NCBI GenBank assembly: GCA_934309145.1
Contig: CAKRCW010000001.1
Span: forward strand, 124,001-188,000
Length of the DNA: 64,000 nt
Direction: 5' to 3'
Source: an uncultured Lachnospiraceae bacterium
Lineage (GTDB): Bacteria > Bacillota > Clostridia > Lachnospirales > Lachnospiraceae
Every line of letters begins with the position of its first letter. The stretch's first letter is position 1. Positions 54,122 to 63,845 of the stretch are shown piece by piece. The notes beneath the pieces were generated by a model. That model was not told the DNA's origin, did no database searches, and worked only from the letters and a program-made list of their open reading frames with translations. The position numbers and the translations under genes were made by a program.

Positions 54122-56923
54122 TTATTCCTCCCCCAGCTTCAATGCCTGTGTAATATTCATAGAGCGGACAAGCCTTCTAATTATGAGCATACAAATAATA
54201 ATCATAATCGCTATAACAACAAACAGCTTTACTATATCTCCAAGCTCATAGTATATATATATTCCAAGATTGTGTTTTTCCGGAAGATATACAACTCCAA
54301 ACAATCTAATAAATAAGAATGTCGCTGTCATTCCAACTCCTCCGCCCGCAATAACTGCAAATAAAGTACTGAATATATGCTCATTTATAAGCATATGATT
54401 AATGTCAGTTACAGACATTCCCATAGCCCTGTACACGCCAAATATAAGCTCCCTCTGTCTGATTGACGATATCCAGTATATCAAAAATCCTATTCCACAT
54501 AAGACAAGTGCGATAATAAATCCCAGAGTAAACATTCCATTCGTAATCTGAATCTGTGATGAATTCTTCATGTCAGATATATCATCCGATACACTATTAA
54601 ATTCAGTCAGTATCACACCTGATGCACTAAGCTTATCATACAGCTCATCAGAGCCTGTACCATCACTCAATCTGCACCATATTTCATATGGCGTCAGGTC
54701 AAAGCTCTTATTCATAGCTGTATAATTTGCAACTATGAGATATCTCTCCTTTAATTCTCCATCCTCATAGTAATATTGGTCATATCCCGGCCACGCATCA
54801 ACTATTGCACACACATAGCCCCTCATTTTTCTGTTATCATCAATAATGCCACCCGCCATACCATTGAAATTAATATTTCCCCCAACCTCAACCTCAAGTG
54901 CTGCTGCCAGATTGCTTGATATAATAACTCCATTATTCTTCTGGCTAATCGCATTTAACCAGTTGAACCAATGCTCGTCCTTGTAAAGCTCAGGCTTTAA
55001 GTATGCCGTCTCACCGAACTCCTTTGTATTGATACCCATCACCATACAGCCTGACACAGATTTGCCAAGTGCCTGTGCATTTACATCATCATATCTGATA
55101 ACCCTTGCAACGCTCTCACATTCCCCTGACTCAACCAGATTTTTATATTTCACATAATCAGGCTCTATATATGTATACCTTACCTTTTTTTCATCATCCT
55201 GATAAGGTCTTGCCTCCCATTTTTCCTTTAGGACCACATCTGCACCGGCTTCATAAACAATTCTATCCTCATTATTTCTGTTTATTGTCCTTGCGGCATT
55301 GGCATTAAAAAGCCCCATTGCAACCGTGAGTATCATAAAGACCGATATAAAGCCCTGTCTGCCAAAGGTTCTTGTTATCTGTAAAAACGAGACATAGGTT
55401 GCAGGCTTCCATTTTTTTCTTCCTATATGATAAATCAGTTTGACTATATAATGCACAAGCCTTAGCGTAAGAAGTCCAAATGCAAGTATGAAAAGTATAG
55501 TGTCAAGGAATATGGTAGGATCCATTTTATTTCCTGCCAACGCCTTACTCCTAAGCATATCAATCGACTGATTAAAATTATATAAAAGGTATAAGGACAA
55601 TATAAGTAAAACTACATCAAGGAAATATTTCTCCCAAAACATTTTCCTGCCCTGATTATATCCTGATTTATGCTCCACTATAGATACATTTGAGTATCTG
55701 ACAACAGGAATAAGAATAAATATTATTCCTATGACTGCTGCCATTAGTCCATATAATATCATAACCGGAACGAAGCTGTATAAATAAGAGCTGTCACCCG
55801 TAAATGTCAGAAAATCCGTAGTGGTTGCAGACAGCTTACACAGAAATACTCCTAATGGTATTCCTACGAGCATACCAAGAATGGCAAGTATACCTGATTG
55901 AAGCAAATACATTAAGATGACCTGCATTTTACTCATTCCACGGCTTTTAAGCATGGCAATCTCATTTCTCTCTGTCTCAATTATCTGCCCAGATACCATA
56001 TAGATAAATGCAAGCACCATTCCAAATATCGGAAGCTCCAACACCCACAGCATTATATTTACTGATTTTCTTTCCTTTGAAAATGATGTAACTATATCTG
56101 AAACTGTCTCTGAAAAGCAATCATCCTGCTTTGAAAATTCACTCATATAATATAGCACATCATCAACATTGGAATTTGATATATCTGTATAATCAATAAG
56201 CGTAGCATGATTGTAATATACTGTATCAACATCACATCTGCTTATTATGTCATTTATGGCAGACTCACTTACAAACACTTCATTTTCAAGGCTGTTCGGT
56301 CTTATATACCAGTATGTATCTGTCTGGTCGTTCTCCTTAAATATACCTGTCACAATAAGCTTAGGCGTTTTTCCGGTATTATCCTTCCTCTGCACAAAGT
56401 CTATTACCTCTCCGACTACAAGTCCGTACTTATCCATGATATTTTCCGATATAATACATGGATAATAATCAGTATAAGCAGCCCCCTCATAATCAGTCCC
56501 CTTAACGACCTCAATATGAGACAAAATATCAGGCATATAACTGATAGAAAGGTAATTTCCTTTACTTCCGTAGCTTCCCTGGCTTGTCTGTTCCTTTAGC
56601 TTATATAAGGTCTGGGAATTAATCATATCTATATTGTCAAGATATTTAAGCCATATATTCTGATATCCAATTATCTTATCATTTACTGTGGCTATTTCCT
56701 GCTTACCATCAAGCTCAATAGTTCCATTTTTCATAAGCACTGATGGATATTCATTGTTATCCTCAATGTATTTGATAAAGCTCTGATTTAAAAGCCTGTT
56801 TAATGAGCCCTCCTTGAACATAGGCTGACAGGAGAATGCCGCAATCAAAAATACAAGACCAAGGATAAGGCATATGGTAAGCCATAATTTATTTTTAATT
56901 TTGTGTAATATAAATTTTATCAT
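54122..56923 (-). CDS. FtsX-type ABC permease, 933 residues
   Basis: The large permease has a first membrane helix at about residues 12-32, an outside domain to about 285, FtsX-like helices between 290-420 and again 435-545, a second outside domain to about 790, and terminal helices 800-930. The FtsX motif ERNEIAMLKSRGMSKMQV occurs near residue 320 and RQRELIFGVYRAMGMSVTDI near 835. It is the MacB-type export or mechanotransmission architecture. Substrate unknown. It is 5 nt downstream of the second adaptor gene. Confidence 0.9.
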   Translation of the reverse strand: MIKFILHKIKNKLWLTICLILGLVFLIAAFSCQPMFKEGSLNRLLNQSFIKYIEDNNEYPSVLMKNGTIELDGKQEIATVNDKIIGYQNIWLKYLDNIDMINSQTLYKLKEQTSQGSYGSKGNYLSISYMPDILSHIEVVKGTDYEGAAYTDYYPCIISENIMDKYGLVVGEVIDFVQRKDNTGKTPKLIVTGIFKENDQTDTYWYIRPNSLENEVFVSESAINDIISRCDVDTVYYNHATLIDYTDISNSNVDDVLYYMSEFSKQDDCFSETVSDIVTSFSKERKSVNIMLWVLELPIFGMVLAFIYMVSGQIIETERNEIAMLKSRGMSKMQVILMYLLQSGILAILGMLVGIPLGVFLCKLSATTTDFLTFTGDSSYLYSFVPVMILYGLMAAVIGIIFILIPVVRYSNVSIVEHKSGYNQGRKMFWEKYFLDVVLLILSLYLLYNFNQSIDMLRSKALAGNKMDPTIFLDTILFILAFGLLTLRLVHYIVKLIYHIGRKKWKPATYVSFLQITRTFGRQGFISVFMILTVAMGLFNANAARTINRNNEDRIVYEAGADVVLKEKWEARPYQDDEKKVRYTYIEPDYVKYKNLVESGECESVARVIRYDDVNAQALGKSVSGCMVMGINTKEFGETAYLKPELYKDEHWFNWLNAISQKNNGVIISSNLAAALEVEVGGNINFNGMAGGIIDDNRKMRGYVCAIVDAWPGYDQYYYEDGELKERYLIVANYTAMNKSFDLTPYEIWCRLSDGTGSDELYDKLSASGVILTEFNSVSDDISDMKNSSQIQITNGMFTLGFIIALVLCGIGFLIYWISSIRQRELIFGVYRAMGMSVTDINHMLINEHIFSTLFAVIAGGGVGMTATFLFIRLFGVVYLPEKHNLGIYIYYELGDIVKLFVVIAIMIIICMLIIRRLVRSMNITQALKLGEE

Positions 56924-56928
56924 ATGCC

Positions 56929-59115
56929 CTACTCACTTTCTTCCTGTGCTACTATGTCTCCACTCTTAAGTCCGGATATAACACATTCCCTGACTTTTCC
57001 ATTGTATGTATCACTTGCAACCGTCACATACTGCTTTACAAGACTTCCATCGTAAATTCTCCATACATATCTGTATGAGTTACCCTTCTCATCAGTCTCC
57101 GTATATATCGTTCCCTGCGGCATAACAAATGTATCTCTTATCTCATTTGCTGAATACATGGCAGTTGTTTTGCCACTCAAATCAAAAAATGATTCGTCAT
57201 CGAGCTTAATATAATACATTCTTATATTCGAGGAATTAATATTGTTTGTTATGTATACCTTTCCATTCTCAGATGTAACATATACCTTATCAGTGTTACC
57301 GCCAATTCCAGCCACATATCCATTATACTGTTTATCACTATCAGCATCATAAAATACAACCTGTTGATTGACATGCAATGTATCTTCACATCTAAGTCCA
57401 ACCTTATTTGATGCCTGTATCTTGATATTAAATAATTTATCCCCAACCTTTACATTAGAATTCTCAGCTATTTTCATATCAGAAACAGTTCCGCTCTCTC
57501 CTGCGTATATGTACACGACTCCACTTCCATCATTGTTGCAGCTAACCTTGTTGTACTCCTTTTGCTTAACTGCAAGCTCATGATTATAATTTAGGGTATT
57601 TATCTGCTCATCTATCTTAATCTGTTCTATCTGTAGCTGTAGCTCCTGATATAGATTTACGCCATCTATATTCACATCAGTGGAAGCGTCAGTTGATGTA
57701 GCAACGCTTTCATCACCAGCTTCATTTATAATGGCTGACATCTGTGCCTCGATATCAGCTATAGCCGCACTATATCCGTTCTCAGCCTCATTATAATTGA
57801 CAGTCAAATCTGCTATGGCATTTGACATTTCAGCAAGCACAGCACTTCCCTCATTTGTATTTATGGTACATATAAGGTCTCCCTTATTAACTGCACTATC
57901 ACTTTCTATATTTATGCCGGTTATATGTCCCTCGTATTCTGAATAATACGCCTTATTAACCGAATCCTCTATTGTGTATGTCTCCGATGTTCTCATAGGA
58001 CTGTAATCGGATGTGGAAATCTCCAGTTCTGTATAATTATCAGGCAATACTGAGTCAGATGAGTAATAAACCATCTCACCCTCATCTAAGCCTGACACTA
58101 CCTCTGTATAGTTATTTCCCCTCTTTCCAATTTCAATATATCTTGGTTCTCTGCTGTCGCCCTTCTTCACATATACAAAGGTGCCTCCATTATCCTCGTA
58201 CAACGAATCATTTCCGACGATTAAAACATTTGATACTATATCACCTGTCATAAAAACCGGTATATTAGTTCCTATTGAAACGTCAACCTTACTATCTGTG
58301 AATTTCATACGCATATTCGGGTACTTTGCCTTACTCTCAGCCAATATAAGCTCATCCGGTGCATATTCATACTCAGTAAGCTCATATCTGTTTCCGGCTA
58401 TCTCTGTATAATAGTCGTCATATGGCATCCAGTTTCTTCTGTACTCCTCAGAAACAGTTACGTCATTTAGTTCTATATAACTGTCATTATAATCTGAGAT
58501 GATTACTACGTTATCACCATTTCCTGATGAGCCACTGGTTGATATATCCTTTACATAGGTTACATACCCCGAAGCCCTTGCCACAAGTGTACCATCTGAT
58601 ACTATCTTCTCCTGCTTATCTATCTTTTCATTTAAGCTATTTACCCTGTATTGATGAAGAAGTGTATCATATCTGTGATTCTCATCAAGCACCGCAATAT
58701 CAGTAGCAGACTGCTTATATTCCAACTCCTGATGTCTGTAATTATACTTTTGTTCATTTAAGGTAAATACAGAGTTTTCAAGGGTAAGCTCACTGTTTAG
58801 TCTTTCTATCTCCTCATTAGCTGCATCTATATCAGCACACGCTATCACATCACCGCTGTTTACATAGTCACCTATATCAACCATAATTTCCTTTATTGTG
58901 ACATTGCTCGTCCAGAAATGGCAGTAATCCGTAGGAACTATCGTTCCAAAAGACACATTCACGTCACCTATATCTCCATATTCCACAGGACGATAAGATT
59001 CATTTGATGATATAGGTTCTAAAAGCTTAGGAGTATCAACCTTTTTTGCTCCACAGCCTGTCAGCATAAATGACATAATGAGCATAAAAGCAATTATATT
59101 GTTAGTCTTTTTCAT
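56929..59115 (-). CDS. Lipobox-anchored membrane-fusion adaptor with two tandem units
   Basis: The 728-residue protein starts with a lipoprotein signal ending FMLTGCGAKK. It appears to contain two successive HlyD/MacA-like modules: one from about 50 to 345 (lipoyl-like VNSGDVIACADID, coiled hairpin, beta domain ending GLDEGEMVYYSSDS), one from about 375 to 728 (AVNKGDLICTINTN, hairpin, NVKVGDKLFNIKI, SGLKSGDIVAQ). Normal adaptors have one. It overlaps the first adaptor gene by 1 nt. It would bind the permease on the cell surface. Confidence 0.82.
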   Translation of the reverse strand: MKKTNNIIAFMLIMSFMLTGCGAKKVDTPKLLEPISSNESYRPVEYGDIGDVNVSFGTIVPTDYCHFWTSNVTIKEIMVDIGDYVNSGDVIACADIDAANEEIERLNSELTLENSVFTLNEQKYNYRHQELEYKQSATDIAVLDENHRYDTLLHQYRVNSLNEKIDKQEKIVSDGTLVARASGYVTYVKDISTSGSSGNGDNVVIISDYNDSYIELNDVTVSEEYRRNWMPYDDYYTEIAGNRYELTEYEYAPDELILAESKAKYPNMRMKFTDSKVDVSIGTNIPVFMTGDIVSNVLIVGNDSLYEDNGGTFVYVKKGDSREPRYIEIGKRGNNYTEVVSGLDEGEMVYYSSDSVLPDNYTELEISTSDYSPMRTSETYTIEDSVNKAYYSEYEGHITGINIESDSAVNKGDLICTINTNEGSAVLAEMSNAIADLTVNYNEAENGYSAAIADIEAQMSAIINEAGDESVATSTDASTDVNIDGVNLYQELQLQIEQIKIDEQINTLNYNHELAVKQKEYNKVSCNNDGSGVVYIYAGESGTVSDMKIAENSNVKVGDKLFNIKIQASNKVGLRCEDTLHVNQQVVFYDADSDKQYNGYVAGIGGNTDKVYVTSENGKVYITNNINSSNIRMYYIKLDDESFFDLSGKTTAMYSANEIRDTFVMPQGTIYTETDEKGNSYRYVWRIYDGSLVKQYVTVASDTYNGKVRECVISGLKSGDIVAQEESE

Positions 59116-60131
59116 CAATTAATCACCACCCTGTCTCCCTCTGCTATTCCACTCTCAATAACTGTATATCCATCCACCGTACTTCCGACGGTCACACATA
59201 CTGCATCTCTGAAGCCGTCATCATCCAACAGATATACATAGCTTTTGTCATCAACCTCAAATACACATTCTTCCGGAACATACAATACATTCTTAAGTGT
59301 TTCCTTTTTCACAGTTAAGTTTAGCTTGTCCCTGCTACTGAAATCCGTCTCGTCTGACGCTGCATTAAAGGTAAGGTGCTTTACTATAAAACCTCCGCTC
59401 TCTTCCTCAGTTATATCTGTAAGCACAAGCTCATAATCGGCTATTCCGTACGTTGCTGTATATGTATCTCCCACCTTAAAAGCATAGTCGTCTGATACAT
59501 CTGCCTTGTACTGTCCACTTCCATACACTACAGTGACAAGATTATTTGATGTACCAACCTTTCCATCACCAAGCTCCAATATGTCCGACAATATATATAC
59601 ACTTCCATCCCCCTCAGCCTTTATACTGTAAGAGTCAAGTTTGGATCTAAGCTCCTGTATATATAGCCCGGCCACCTGATTACTCTCATTTAAGTTCTCC
59701 AAATCCTTGCTGTAATCAACGGATGTATCAATCTGTGAAAGGTTAGTGTAATGGTCTATCAAAAGATTATTTTGTTCTATCTGATTCTCGTAACTCTCAA
59801 TCTGACCTGCAATGTCACCCGACTTAAATGAGATAAGCACATCACCATTTTTCACCTTGTCCCCGACAGATACATTAACACTCTCTATCTCCATATCATC
59901 ATACAGAGGATAGTATGATTTTTTATCATAATTTGTTGCACTCAGCTTAATGGTAAGTGTAGGTGTTATATCCCCTCTCTCGGCACTGAAGGTATCATAC
60001 ACAACCTTTTCATATTCATCTATCTTTACTTCTGGCACATCCTTTTTTTTGCCAGCCCCACACCCGGTCAGCAAAACGGGTATTACAAGCATCGAAAAAA
60101 CAGCTATCCGCACTTTCTTATTTTTTCTCAT
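59115..60131 (-). CDS. Lipobox-anchored membrane-fusion adaptor (HlyD/MacA-like)
   Basis: The 338-residue protein has a lipobox VLLTGCGAG after a membrane-spanning signal. The mature part has the usual adaptor order: beta segment, lipoyl-like SVGDKVKNGDVLISFKSGD, short hairpin, AEGDGSVYILSD and a C-terminal beta domain with YVPEECVFEVDDKSYVYLL and SGIAEGDRVVI. ATG 60131 follows GGAGG at 5 nt. It is the first of two adaptor genes in the operon. Confidence 0.9.
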   Translation of the reverse strand: MRKNKKVRIAVFSMLVIPVLLTGCGAGKKKDVPEVKIDEYEKVVYDTFSAERGDITPTLTIKLSATNYDKKSYYPLYDDMEIESVNVSVGDKVKNGDVLISFKSGDIAGQIESYENQIEQNNLLIDHYTNLSQIDTSVDYSKDLENLNESNQVAGLYIQELRSKLDSYSIKAEGDGSVYILSDILELGDGKVGTSNNLVTVVYGSGQYKADVSDDYAFKVGDTYTATYGIADYELVLTDITEEESGGFIVKHLTFNAASDETDFSSRDKLNLTVKKETLKNVLYVPEECVFEVDDKSYVYLLDDDGFRDAVCVTVGSTVDGYTVIESGIAEGDRVVIN

Positions 60132-60154
60132 ATCATCCTCCGTCAAAATATTAA

Positions 60155-61513
60155 TCAGTCTATATAATAAAAGGTGTATTCCGCATAATTCATATCTATA
60201 AGGCTTCCATCTATAGCATTTATGGCAAATTCATAATCATATTCGTCAAATGAGGCTTCATAATACTGGTATACCCATGCCGGTATAAGTGCATAGCTGT
60301 TACCATAACAAACCGATACATATCCAAATCTGACTTTATTAATTTTATAATAGTAATCTCCGCTGTCAATATATGCTTTAATATAACTCTTCGCATTTTC
60401 ATCTATCCGGTCAAATGACAATAGTGATGTATCATCAGACATTGTCTCCTCTATCTCGTACATATTCATCAATCTGGCACGCATTACCCCGTACTCATTT
60501 ACATATACTTCAATGTATTCCTGATATCCTGCTCTGTCATATCCTTCAACATAAGTACAGCTCTTGCTATCTATTACAGGCACGCCATCCTTATTTCTGA
60601 CATACACCAATAAATATCCATCTAATGTATTATCCGTTAATTGGATATCTGCTGTCCTAGCCAATGTCATATCTTCATAGCCAAGCTTATATATAAAATC
60701 ATCTGCTTCATTTTTTGCAAATCCACTGTCTACAATATTATCTCCATATAGTGTGGACGACTGTCCATGCATCGAATATCCATATATATCATTTTTATTA
60801 TCATATAGCGGGTTTATAAGCTGTAATATAGGTGATTCTGAATCATCTGTTGCATTATATGTAAGCTCATAAGCTGTTCCGTCTATAAATCCACGAAGCT
60901 TTGCATTTTTCACATTTACAGCTTCCACATTATTATCTCCGGCATCCTCCTGAGTTAAAGCATGGCTCCATATTACTCCATCCTGCTTCCATCCATCACT
61001 ATATTCTCCAATAATACCAAAACAGCTATCTATTACATCAAGCTTTGAGCTTTTGATATACTTATCTGTATATGCAGCATATTCTTCGCTTGCCCTGTCG
61101 CTTTCAGACTCCCAAAAATCTCTCTCCTCACTGAGCTCATCCTCATCCATGCATCTATATGGCTTTATACTATAATAGCTTCCATCATCAAAGATTTGTT
61201 CCGCATATGAGGTGAGATATTCGCTGTCTATTTCTACCGGTTTTTCATCATATACCTTGGCATTGCCATAACCATCTGCCTCGACCACGGCATCTACAGA
61301 CATAGTTGTAGTACCACTTGTTCCAGCCACCTCGTAGTTAAGATTTTCTGGAATATCGTAGTTTTTACCTGTATTATCCACAGAATCTGTGTCTGTGTTT
61401 ACATTTACATCAAGTGCCGACATATCCTGCTTAATATCATCGCTCGTGTTTTTTCCACAGCCTGTAAGTAATATCGCACATACTACAAGCATATATCTTA
61501 CTTTATTCTTCAT
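60155..61513 (-). CDS. Lipoprotein of unknown function, 452 residues
   Basis: The protein begins MKNKVRYMLVVCAILLTGCGK, a lipoprotein signal with lipobox LTGC. The mature domain is acidic, rich in Tyr/Asp/Ser and has no recognised motif; YKLGYEDMTLARTADIQL and YYEASFDEYDYEFAINAIDG are typical stretches. Start ATG 61513 has GGGGG at 9 nt. It is the first gene of the operon with the adaptors, permease and ATPases. A substrate-binding or sensor role is plausible but unproven. Confidence 0.75.
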   Translation of the reverse strand: MKNKVRYMLVVCAILLTGCGKNTSDDIKQDMSALDVNVNTDTDSVDNTGKNYDIPENLNYEVAGTSGTTTMSVDAVVEADGYGNAKVYDEKPVEIDSEYLTSYAEQIFDDGSYYSIKPYRCMDEDELSEERDFWESESDRASEEYAAYTDKYIKSSKLDVIDSCFGIIGEYSDGWKQDGVIWSHALTQEDAGDNNVEAVNVKNAKLRGFIDGTAYELTYNATDDSESPILQLINPLYDNKNDIYGYSMHGQSSTLYGDNIVDSGFAKNEADDFIYKLGYEDMTLARTADIQLTDNTLDGYLLVYVRNKDGVPVIDSKSCTYVEGYDRAGYQEYIEVYVNEYGVMRARLMNMYEIEETMSDDTSLLSFDRIDENAKSYIKAYIDSGDYYYKINKVRFGYVSVCYGNSYALIPAWVYQYYEASFDEYDYEFAINAIDGSLIDMNYAEYTFYYID

Positions 61514-61579
61514 ATCTGCCATCCCCCAAACATAATCAATCTTACACTTATATAGTATAAATGCACTTTGCATATTTTT

Positions 61580-61605
61580 TGTATCAATAATAATCATTTG
61601 ATACA
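61580..61605. promoter_or_regulatory. 8-bp inverted repeat between the lipoprotein and response-regulator genes
   Basis: TGTATCAA (61580-61587) and TTGATACA (61598-61605) are reverse complements separated by 10 nt, in the 176-nt divergent region. It is a candidate binding site for the adjacent response regulator. Confidence 0.45.
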
Positions 61606-61689
61606 TTTTATATACACTTTTTTCTTAAAGTATTATATACTATTTAAATACAATAGTCTTTATAATGACTTAATTACAGGAGATTTTTT

Positions 61690-62343
61690 ATGATTAAAAT
61701 ACTTGTCGTTGAGGATGAACGTGCAATATCAGACTTAATCAAAATCAACCTTATAGATTCGGGATATGACGTATGCTGTGCATATGATGGGCTTGCCGCC
61801 GCCGATATACTGGAAACCAACACCTTTGACCTGATTCTCCTTGACATCATGCTTCCAAATATAGATGGATACGAGCTGCTTAGCTACATACGTCCTCTCA
61901 AAATCCCTGTCATATTCATAACTGCCAAGGCTTCACTTGATGACAGAGTTAAGGGACTTATGCTCGGTGCAGAGGACTATATTATCAAGCCTTTTGAGAT
62001 TGTCGAGCTGCTCGCCAGAATAAATGTTGTTTTAAGAAGATACAACAAAACTGAAACAACGCTTACCTACCATGACATAAGTATAGATACAGACAATAAA
62101 ATCGTCACTAAGGGCGGCAGAATAATTGAGCTTACACCTAAGGAATTTGAAATTTTAGTTCTCTTTGTAAGAAATATCAATATAACTCTCTTTCGTGAAA
62201 AGATATATGAAACTGTGTGGGAAAGTGATTATTATGGTGATACACGCACACTTGATTTGCATATACAGAGATTAAGAAAAAAGGTTGGCTTAGAAAACAA
62301 TCTCAAAACTGTCTATAAGGCAGGCTACCGCCTTTGCGATTGA
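61690..62343 (+). CDS. OmpR-family response regulator
   Basis: The 217-residue protein has a receiver domain with the phospho-acceptor Asp52 in LILLDIMLPN, the Thr of FITAKA and Lys of IIKPFE, and a C-terminal winged helix (ELTPKEFEILVLFVRN, then RTLDLHIQRLRKKVG). ATG 61690 follows AGGAG. It faces away from the lipoprotein-adaptor-ABC operon, which is its likely target. Confidence 0.95.
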   Translation: MIKILVVEDERAISDLIKINLIDSGYDVCCAYDGLAAADILETNTFDLILLDIMLPNIDGYELLSYIRPLKIPVIFITAKASLDDRVKGLMLGAEDYIIKPFEIVELLARINVVLRRYNKTETTLTYHDISIDTDNKIVTKGGRIIELTPKEFEILVLFVRNINITLFREKIYETVWESDYYGDTRTLDLHIQRLRKKVGLENNLKTVYKAGYRLCD

Positions 62344-62384
62344 TTTTACCCGATTACCAGTAACCATACGAGGTACAGTTCTAT

Positions 62385-63845
62385 ATGAAGTTTAGATATA
62401 AGGTTCTTATTATTAATATAATACTCCTGTCAGTCGGTATCGGAGCTGTAGGCTTTCTTATGATTGAGAAGAATTTTAATCTCGCACTTAATTCCCAGAT
62501 TAAAAATGCAATTGAGGAAAATAATATGCTTCAATCCACAATTGAATACGAACTGCTTGACGCGGCAGCAAATTCAAAAAACAGCCTTATTAAAGCTATT
62601 CCACATGCCGGTTTGGATGTAACCTCAAGCCTGTCTGCCAATCAGTCCGCTCTTTACATAGTATATGATGATACTCTGTCATATACAAATGACGATAAAT
62701 CTATTGCCTACCCAAAGGAGCTTTGTTCTACAACCAAGATGGGTAAAAAGGAATACACTATTGTAAACGAATCTGGCACTATGTATATATTTGTATCATC
62801 ATGCAGCACAGTTTATGACAGCAATCTCAATATCATAAACAGGCGTGATATTACCGATGCGTACACACTCATGCACAGTCAGATTAAATATTACCGTATT
62901 TTGCTTATAAGCGTGGTATCTATATGCTCAATTGCAATGTTTGTCATAAGCATTTTACTTACCAGACCGCTTGAGGAGCTTGCCAAAACCTCAAAGGCAT
63001 TTGGTGATGGCAGCTACGATTTACGTACGGACATCAAATCACATGACGAAGTAGGTGAGCTTGCATCCACCTATAATAACATGGCTGACCAAATTGAGGA
63101 GCATGTGAATGAACTAGAGGATATGTTGATAAGGAAAGACCAGTTCGTTGCAGACTTCACACATGAAATCAAAACTCCTATGACGTCAATTATTGGCTAT
63201 GCTGACACTATCCGTTCCAAGGAAATGTCACGCGAAAATCAGATTCTGGCAGCCTCATATATATTCAGTGAGGGTAAACGCTTAGAGAATATGTCCAAGA
63301 AGCTGTTTGACCTGATATATACAAAGCAGCATGATATAGCATTTGAACCCTTTCACACAAAAAAACTTGCTTATGATATTAATTCCAGCACTTCACCGCT
63401 TCTTTTGGAAAAGAATATTATTCTTACGATGGATGTCGAAGATATTATATTGTACGGTGATTTACTTTTATTAAGGTCAGCGTTTATTAATCTGATTGAT
63501 AATGCCAAAAAAGCTTCATCATCCGGCTCAGGTATTGAATTTACCGGACATATAACTGATGATGGGGAAACCTACGAATTTATTGTAAAGGATTATGGCA
63601 TAGGTATAGACGAAGAAAACCTTACCAAAATCTGTGATGAATTTTATATGGTTGATAAATCACGTTCCAGAAATGAAGGCGGTGCCGGACTTGGTTTATC
63701 TCTCGCCAGCCTGATATTTAACAGACATAATGCCAATTTCACAATTACAAGTAAACCGAATGTTGGCACAACCATGTATATACGAATAAACATAAATCAA
63801 AACAAAGCTGCCTACGAGGAGAAAAATGATAATGCAAAAAACTAA
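62385..63845 (+). CDS. Sensor histidine kinase
   Basis: The 486-residue kinase has two membrane helices (about 7-27 and 167-190), an extracytoplasmic sensor region between, a HAMP domain (about 190-240), HisKA with the phospho-acceptor His260 in DFTHEIKTPMTSIIGY and a HATPase domain with INLIDNAKKAS, DYGIGIDEENL and GGAGLGLSLA. Start ATG 62385 follows GAGGT. It is the partner of the response regulator 41 nt upstream. Confidence 0.94.
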   Translation: MKFRYKVLIINIILLSVGIGAVGFLMIEKNFNLALNSQIKNAIEENNMLQSTIEYELLDAAANSKNSLIKAIPHAGLDVTSSLSANQSALYIVYDDTLSYTNDDKSIAYPKELCSTTKMGKKEYTIVNESGTMYIFVSSCSTVYDSNLNIINRRDITDAYTLMHSQIKYYRILLISVVSICSIAMFVISILLTRPLEELAKTSKAFGDGSYDLRTDIKSHDEVGELASTYNNMADQIEEHVNELEDMLIRKDQFVADFTHEIKTPMTSIIGYADTIRSKEMSRENQILAASYIFSEGKRLENMSKKLFDLIYTKQHDIAFEPFHTKKLAYDINSSTSPLLLEKNIILTMDVEDIILYGDLLLLRSAFINLIDNAKKASSSGSGIEFTGHITDDGETYEFIVKDYGIGIDEENLTKICDEFYMVDKSRSRNEGGAGLGLSLASLIFNRHNANFTITSKPNVGTTMYIRININQNKAAYEEKNDNAKN

